From the NCBI GenBank assembly GCA_022572905.1, contig JACZUZ010000158.1:1-5595 (forward strand): a DNA stretch of 5,595 bases. The letters run 5' to 3'. The notes beneath the pieces were generated by a model. That model worked only from the letters and a program-made list of their open reading frames with translations, had not been told where the DNA came from and made no database searches. The translations under genes were made by a program, and so were the position numbers. This document shows, piece after piece, positions 4,900 to 5,595 of this stretch (positions within the stretch are counted from its first letter, which is position 1; each line of letters begins with the position of its first letter). Source of the DNA: Candidatus Zixiibacteriota bacterium. GTDB lineage: Bacteria > Zixibacteria > MSB-5A5 > GN15 > JACZUZ01.

Positions 4900-5595
4900 T
4901 CACCACTCTTTGATCAAGGTTTTCACATTTTTCCAAGATGTGGTTCTCAAATCAACCTCTTCTATCCTCAAATTCTTTCTTATGTTCGTAATTCTTCTCA
5001 CATCGACTCTGGGAACACCGCTTCGGTCAACTTTTGGAATGTCGTGATCTTCAATTCGTGATATCAGGTGTTCCTTCTCATCTGTCAAAACGAGCACGTT
5101 GGTACCCGATGGTTTGTCAATCCAATTATAAATGATATGATTAACACCTTGATCTCCAAAACTATAACCACATACTACCAGTAGTTCACTACGGCGTAGC
5201 GCCTCTTCAAATCTTATCAACAATTCCCAGAATATGCCTTGCGTATATTCTGATGTTTTGTTCAATGCCCCCGTTAAGAAAAACGGCTCTTTTCTCCGTT
5301 TGAGGAAAGCTAGAAAGTCATTCCGATCCTTATAGACATATTGATATACATCGGGAAAGAACTTTGTATTAACCGGCTTTGGTCTATGCCAGTCAATCGA
5401 ACCATGTAGCTTGAGTAATCTGACATCGTAGTTTTGGTCAAGAAGTTCTGAGTTCCACTTGCGATTGAACCCATCACTTTGGTCAAAGCCCGTAGAGAGA
5501 TCAACTCCGGCGGATATTAAGAGGTTCTCTAATAGCCTGTCATGGTTGAGAGTTATTAAATCTCTTATTATCATCGTTTTGTCTTTACATGCATC
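4900..5595 (-). CDS. SIR2-like domain protein, partial (N-terminus beyond window)
   Basis: C-terminal part of a protein with a bacterial SIR2-like (SIR2_2 type) domain, a Rossmann-fold family that binds NAD+ and often acts as an NADase in antiphage defence. Numbering from the Met at 5574: ITLNHDRLLE (7-16) holds the Asn-x-Asp motif, LLKLHGSIDW (53-62) carries the conserved His57-Gly, and LLVVCGYSFGDQGVNHII (131-148) is the typical late Rossmann strand with GYSFGD. The frame stays open from that Met to the window edge (seven more codons), and the GAGxS nucleotide loop of this family normally lies well before the Asn-x-Asp motif. The true start is therefore almost certainly outside, and the Met at 5574 is internal. 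No second domain is seen before the stop at 4900. Base composition is visibly more AT-rich than dxs, consistent with acquisition. Whether it is a defence NADase or another SIR2-like enzyme cannot be told from this part. Confidence 0.85.
   Translation of the reverse strand, partial: DACKDKTMIIRDLITLNHDRLLENLLISAGVDLSTGFDQSDGFNRKWNSELLDQNYDVRLLKLHGSIDWHRPKPVNTKFFPDVYQYVYKDRNDFLAFLKRRKEPFFLTGALNKTSEYTQGIFWELLIRFEEALRRSELLVVCGYSFGDQGVNHIIYNWIDKPSGTNVLVLTDEKEHLISRIEDHDIPKVDRSGVPRVDVRRITNIRKNLRIEEVDLRTTSWKNVKTLIKEW

Noticed and set aside
4739..4936. 65-aa minus-strand frame upstream of and overlapping dxs, possible leader peptide
   Set aside because: It overlaps both the SIR2-like stop region and the dxs start, spans the likely promoter and has no ribosome-binding site or recognisable sequence.
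1654..5595. Functional NAD module joining nadK with the SIR2-like gene
   Set aside because: dxs separates them, dxs appears to have its own promoter, and nadK is a housekeeping gene; shared use of NAD is not evidence of a joint system.

Overview
The window looks like a medium-GC bacterial chromosome segment. It has a housekeeping core (dxs, nadK and a tRNA-Gly, all on the minus strand) flanked by accessory DNA: a SIR2-like gene at the right edge, and a REP-associated tyrosine transposase with palindromic repeats at the left. Dispersed palindromes beside a solitary RAYT, a small exported protein of unknown function and rather divergent housekeeping enzymes recall environmental metagenome-type lineages such as candidate Zixibacteria or other FCB-like phyla. 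That assignment is a guess from general resemblance; the sequence does not prove it.

Layout from left to right. Positions 1-192 hold no gene and carry at least three inverted-repeat structures: a perfect 8-bp-arm palindrome at 14-32, an imperfect element with CTGAG/GAGTCCTT arms at about 76-135, and a REP at 144-189. A RAYT (Y1/HUH transposase) gene occupies 193-684. A second REP at 688-734, in inverted orientation, closes a REP-RAYT-REP unit, and a diverged third REP follows at 755-797. A small exported or membrane protein of unknown function lies at 856-1434. On the minus strand come tRNA-Gly(TCC) at 1483-1555 with its own likely promoter, nadK at 1654-2556, a 150-bp gap holding a strong stem-loop, and dxs at 2707-4761. 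The 138-bp gap upstream of dxs carries a plausible sigma70-type promoter. The window ends inside a SIR2-like gene (4900 to the edge) whose N-terminal part lies outside.

How the genes relate. Transcription of the core runs right to left: dxs (first step of the MEP isoprenoid pathway), then nadK (NADP+ synthesis), then tRNA-Gly. dxs and nadK are members of a widely conserved cluster (xseA-xseB-ispA-dxs-tlyA-nadK-argR-recN). Here only these two remain together, bounded by accessory genes. The RAYT and its REPs are one functional unit: the enzyme would recognise GTAG-headed hairpins, and the two hairpins flanking it match that expectation. No complete new multi-gene system is visible. The strongest candidates for follow-up are the REP-RAYT unit with a covarying third copy, the truncated SIR2-like gene whose partners lie beyond the right edge, and the divergent DXS with a repetitive C-terminal tail.
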